Positions 61,000 to 64,000 of a stretch of DNA of 64,000 bases are shown piece by piece. The notes under the pieces are model-generated. The model was given only the letters and a program-made list of their open reading frames with translations, searched no databases and was not told the origin of the DNA. Each line of letters starts with the position of its first letter. Position 1 is the stretch's first letter. The translations under genes were made by a program, and so were the position numbers. Source of the DNA: Gammaproteobacteria bacterium (lineage in GTDB: Bacteria; Pseudomonadota; Gammaproteobacteria; Burkholderiales; Rhodocyclaceae); contig JAHJHI010000022.1 of assembly GCA_018824085.1 (NCBI GenBank), positions 62,001 to 126,000 of the forward strand. The letters are read 5' to 3'.

Positions 61000-63003
61000 T
61001 CACGCCGTCAGGGCGGGCTCGGCGGGCACCCTACACGTGTCGTCCGCAGCCGCTTCGATCTGCTTGGTCTCGGCCGTGCAGATGCGCAGGCAGGCGGGCA
61101 ACCAGCCCGTGCCGGCTACCGTCTGTTCCGCACCCGTCACCACAGCATCTTTTTTGAGCGCGGCCAGCGGGCTGGCGGCATTGGCATCGACTGCCTCGGT
61201 GACGACCTCGAGGACACGTGCCTTGGAGACGTGGTTGAAGTAGGAAGCCCCCGTGGCCGTCCACCATTGGCTCACGTCCAAGCCCAAGGCCCGCGCCAAC
61301 GCCTCGTTGCTTTGCCGCTCGGGTTCGGTGCCATAGATACCGGTGACGGTGACCGCAACGACGAAGGTCAGCAGGTGCAGCACCGTCGCCTGCTCCTGGG
61401 CGAGCAGCCACGGGAAGATGTCCTCCAGGTTCTCCGGCAGCCGCTCGGCCCAGGCGGTGCGCTCGGCCTGAAGCTTCGCCCAGGCGGCACTGGCCACCAT
61501 GTCCTCGGCGGCGGATCGCAGTTCGGATTGGCTGTCGGTCGCGCTGATGGCGAAGACGTTCTCCGAGCGGCAATAGTAGAGATCGTTCCCCCGGAAGATC
61601 TTCTGCGCCAGATGCGCGGTGATCGCGGCCAACGCCACATCGGGGCGGTCGAGCAATTCGGCCTGGACGGCGGCGACCCGGTGGGCGGTGAGACAACGCA
61701 CCAGTTTCTCGGAATGCACGGGGCGGGTCTTGGGCGACGGCAGCGACACCAGTGGTTCGTCGGTGCCGTTTTCGGCGGCATGGCGGGCGGCCTGGACCAT
61801 GTCGCCGCGGTCGTCGGGGCGGATCAGGCCGTACTTCACCGCAACGGCGCCGTTGTTGCCGACATGGACGACGCAGCCGGCCTGGGCCATCAGGTCGGCC
61901 GGCCACACGCTGAGGGCCTCGTCGAGCGCCTTGCGTTGTTCGTCCAGGCCTTCGGCTTCGCCTTCGAGCTGATAGAAGGTCTCCTCGTCGCCGTCTTCGT
62001 CGGCAAGCCTTTCCATCTGCGCGTGCAGCGCCGCGATGCGACCATCCAGGTCATCCAGGGCGGCCGCTTCCTCGGCATCCGGTTGGCGCTTCGTCTTGCG
62101 CAGTTCGCCGTACTTGACGTACTCGTCGAAGGCATAGCGGACTCGGACATCGACCCATTTCCAGCCCTCGGCCGCGATCTGCTTGGCTCGCTTTTGCAGC
62201 TTGTCGGTCGCCAACTTTTCCAGGAGGGCCGCATCGAGCAGGTAGACCTTCTTGTCGTCGTCGCTGAAGAGGTCGCGCCGTAGCGCACCGCCGGCTTTCT
62301 CATAGGCCTTGAGGGTCACGTACTTGGCGACGGCATCGCGGTCGGACTCGATCTCGCCCTGGGTCAGCAGTTGGCGCAGGTAGTCGGGACGGCGGTTCCA
62401 CGACGGCAGCGCGGCCCAGGTCTGCTCCTGCTGCTGGTGATCGTCCACCGAGGCCAGCACCATCAGGCAGTCCAAGCCGATCTGGTCTTCGCGAAAAAGG
62501 GCCATCAGCTTGGGCGAGACGGTGGCGAGCTTCATGCGGCGCTTGACCACCAACGGGGTGATGCCGAAGGCAGCGGCCACGTCCTCGACCGACTTGCCTT
62601 GCCCGATCAGCTTGGCGAAGGCCGCGAATTCGTCGGCGGGATGCATGGGGATGTGGAAGCAGTTCTCCGACAGGCTGGCGATCAGCGCCCGGTCGGCCGG
62701 CACGATCAGCACGGGCACGGGGTAGTTGTCGGCGAGGTCGCCCTTGCCCACCAGCAGGGTCAGCGCTTCGAGCCGGCGACCACCCGCGCAGACCTCGTAG
62801 CGGCCGCGTGCGCCCTGCACGACGACGAGGTTCTGCAATACACCGCATTCCTTGATCGAGGCCGCGAGTTCGGCGATGCTCAACTTCGGAGTGCCACCGG
62901 CGCGCGCCTGATAGTCCTGCGAGAGGACCAGCTTGTTGAAGGGGACGAAGGTACGGGGCGACGCTTCGACGATGGCGTCGATTTCGGCTTTGGTGAATTT
63001 CAT
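61000..63003 (-). CDS. Large ParB/RepB/Spo0J family partition protein
   Basis: A 667-residue protein. The ParB/Srx-type N-terminal domain (about 20-110) includes CAGGRRLEAL and the Arg-rich clamp region ENCFHIPMHPADEFAAF; a helix-turn-helix (about 140-175, VEDVAAAFGITPLVVKRRMKL) binds DNA. Most ParB proteins are 250-350 residues; the extra C-terminal 350 residues have a coiled coil (about 360-420) and no known domain. No ParA partner adjoins. GGAG precedes the ATG at 63003. The start excludes a longer upstream frame of poor composition. Confidence 0.88.
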   Translation of the reverse strand: MKFTKAEIDAIVEASPRTFVPFNKLVLSQDYQARAGGTPKLSIAELAASIKECGVLQNLVVVQGARGRYEVCAGGRRLEALTLLVGKGDLADNYPVPVLIVPADRALIASLSENCFHIPMHPADEFAAFAKLIGQGKSVEDVAAAFGITPLVVKRRMKLATVSPKLMALFREDQIGLDCLMVLASVDDHQQQEQTWAALPSWNRRPDYLRQLLTQGEIESDRDAVAKYVTLKAYEKAGGALRRDLFSDDDKKVYLLDAALLEKLATDKLQKRAKQIAAEGWKWVDVRVRYAFDEYVKYGELRKTKRQPDAEEAAALDDLDGRIAALHAQMERLADEDGDEETFYQLEGEAEGLDEQRKALDEALSVWPADLMAQAGCVVHVGNNGAVAVKYGLIRPDDRGDMVQAARHAAENGTDEPLVSLPSPKTRPVHSEKLVRCLTAHRVAAVQAELLDRPDVALAAITAHLAQKIFRGNDLYYCRSENVFAISATDSQSELRSAAEDMVASAAWAKLQAERTAWAERLPENLEDIFPWLLAQEQATVLHLLTFVVAVTVTGIYGTEPERQSNEALARALGLDVSQWWTATGASYFNHVSKARVLEVVTEAVDANAASPLAALKKDAVVTGAEQTVAGTGWLPACLRICTAETKQIEAAADDTCRVPAEPALTA

Positions 63004-63144
63004 GCGGAGGGCTCCTGAACGGTTGAAGGAGGCATGCCGAGGGGCATGTCCATGAGTCCAGAATCTCACCCCAACCCCGTCCTTCAAGCCTCCGGGCGTC
63101 GGTGTCAGAAGTGATGCGCGAACACGGACGGCAGAGCCAATGCA

Positions 63145-63163
63145 AGTCGAATGGCATTCGACT
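63145..63163. promoter_or_regulatory. 19-bp perfect palindrome upstream of parB-like gene
   Basis: AGTCGAATG-G-CATTCGACT is perfectly symmetrical, 142 bases upstream of the ParB-like start and 127 before the diguanylate cyclase. It is a candidate parS-like site or operator. It does not match the common chromosomal parS. Confidence 0.55.
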
Positions 63164-63289
63164 CGATCCATCGGCTCGCCGGTGTCGCGCCTGATCTCGA
63201 AACGGTGCCGCCAAAGCGGCCGTTCCTGCTGGGCGCCCCTGCCGCCGACCACTACGCTGGGGCCCTCTTCCACACCCCCATAGGCCTTC

Positions 63290-63913
63290 ATGCATTCCAA
63301 TTCCCAGCGGCGACATCGGCGCGCGGTCGTCATGCAGCGCATCGCGGGTCTGGAGCGGGCGCTGGAACAGGCGCAGCACCTGCTCCACCAGGACGATCTC
63401 ACGCCGCTCCTGAACCGTCGCGGATTCCGGCGCGCCTGCGACCGGTGGGCCGGCAACGGCCCGATGGCGATGTCGGCCTGCTGCGCGATGATCGACCTGG
63501 ATGGCTTCAAGGCCATCAACGACCGGCACGGCCATCCGGTCGGCGACGCCGCGCTGGTTCACTTTGCCGCTACGCTGCGCCGACATCTGCGCCCCGCCGA
63601 CACAATCGCGCGTCTGGGCGGCGACGAGTTCGCCCTGATCCTGATGAATTGCAGCGGCGACGATGCGTGCCTGCTGCTGGAACGCTTGCAGCAGGTACTC
63701 GCCGGATCACCCCTCTCAGTGCCGGGTGGCGCCGTGCGCCTGCGATTCTCTGCCGGGGTCGCCGAGCTTCATGCTGCTGAATCGCTGGGGCAGGTGTTGG
63801 AGCGTGCCGATGCCGCCTTGCTCGATGCCAAGCGGCAGGGCAAGGGGATGGTTGCTCTGAGCGTTCAGCCGACGCGGTCTGCGCCAGCGGCGACGGCGAA
63901 CGCGTGCAACTGA
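63290..63913 (+). CDS. Diguanylate cyclase (GGDEF) on mobile element
   Basis: Makes cyclic di-GMP. The 207-residue protein is mostly GGDEF domain: DLTPLLNRRGF (about 36-46), DLDGFKAIND (about 69-78), RPAD (101-104) five residues before GGDEF (110-114), so both active site and I-site are intact. A short coiled coil (about 14-34) precedes it, and there is no sensor domain or signal peptide. The start at 63290 is the first; ATG at 63332 is possible. Divergent from the ParB-like gene. Confidence 0.9.
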   Translation: MHSNSQRRHRRAVVMQRIAGLERALEQAQHLLHQDDLTPLLNRRGFRRACDRWAGNGPMAMSACCAMIDLDGFKAINDRHGHPVGDAALVHFAATLRRHLRPADTIARLGGDEFALILMNCSGDDACLLLERLQQVLAGSPLSVPGGAVRLRFSAGVAELHAAESLGQVLERADAALLDAKRQGKGMVALSVQPTRSAPAATANACN

Positions 63914-64000
63914 CGGACCGCCTAATCGGTAGCTGTGATCGGAGAAGCGAATAAGACCCGGATCATCAGCCGGATTCCTCGCCGTATGCCTGGGTGTTCA
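63914..64000. other. Window end, no feature
   Basis: The last 87 bases after the diguanylate cyclase hold no open frame that can be judged and no terminator. Confidence 0.5.

Larger units (their letters stand above)
54647..64000. mobile_element. Integrated element at tRNA-Pro(GGG), left part
   Basis: The boundary is the point at which the tRNA-Pro 3' half loses its 5' partner (near 54691). From there to the window end are a tyrosine integrase, a Cas4-like nuclease, a CFI-box protein, ParM/ParR-like and ParB-like segregation proteins, a second integrase-fold protein and a diguanylate cyclase, none related to the chromosomal genes to the left. The right end, with the restored tRNA-Pro, lies beyond 64000. 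No conjugation gene is seen, so whether it is an integrative conjugative element, an integrated plasmid or a non-conjugative island is open. Confidence 0.8.

Noticed and set aside
61031-61906. 291-codon frame in another phase within the ParB-like gene
   Set aside because: It has a Gly/Arg/His-rich shadow composition; the ParB core and helix-turn-helix are in the main frame.
1-64000. CRISPR arrays or insertion sequences
   Set aside because: No regularly spaced direct repeats and no transposase-like frame were seen; the Cas4-like nuclease stands without cas genes.

Overview
The window is high-GC chromosomal DNA of a flagellated betaproteobacterium. PEP-CTERM proteins, the surE-pcm-nlpD-rpoS order, a quinoprotein-dehydrogenase-associated SoxYZ-like carrier and the style of the ethanolamine and flagellar genes suggest Rhodocyclales, possibly a Methyloversatilis-like methylotroph. 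That placement is inference; there is no rRNA here.

1-9.1 kb is housekeeping: a partial GTP-type PEP carboxykinase, a Crp/Fnr regulator, cysS, a TPR protein with an L,D-transpeptidase, two cyclophilins, lpxH and tRNA-Thr(TGT). 9.3-13.3 kb carries a histidine kinase/response regulator pair and a diguanylate cyclase. 13.6-19.9 kb is flagellar gene set 1: fliC-flaG-fliD-fliS-fliT, a second FliK-like protein, a stand-alone FlhB C-terminal-domain protein and a YcgR-type c-di-GMP brake. 20.1-21.7 kb holds a kinase whose membrane domain matches plant and cyanobacterial ethylene receptors, with a one-domain response regulator. 21.8-28.5 kb has a LysR/SDR divergent pair, a beta-CASP RNase and four PEP-CTERM proteins, three of them in a tightly overlapping operon behind a promoter with a Fur-like box. 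28.7-40.8 kb is flagellar set 2: fliE, a sigma-54 two-component pair (FleSR/FlrBC type), fliFGHIJK and fliLMN.

The usual fliLMNOPQR string is cut after fliN by a terminator and about 8 kb of unrelated genes: an ethanolamine module (permease, eutB, a TorF-type porin, eutC and divergent eutR), a small YqaE protein, the SoxYZ-like carrier and a Crp regulator. fliOPQR resumes at 48.8 kb. rpoS, nlpD, pcm and surE follow on the minus strand.

At 54.65 kb a 3' tRNA-Pro(GGG) fragment marks the left junction of an integrated element running past the window end. It carries a P4-type integrase, a Cas4/RecB-like nuclease, a CFI-box protein, a ParM/ParR-like segregation pair, a gene-free 1.2 kb stretch, a second integrase-fold protein, a large ParB-like protein with a palindrome upstream, and a GGDEF diguanylate cyclase. 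No CRISPR array, rRNA or insertion sequence was seen. Product names come from reading motifs and remembered family patterns; no database search was run.
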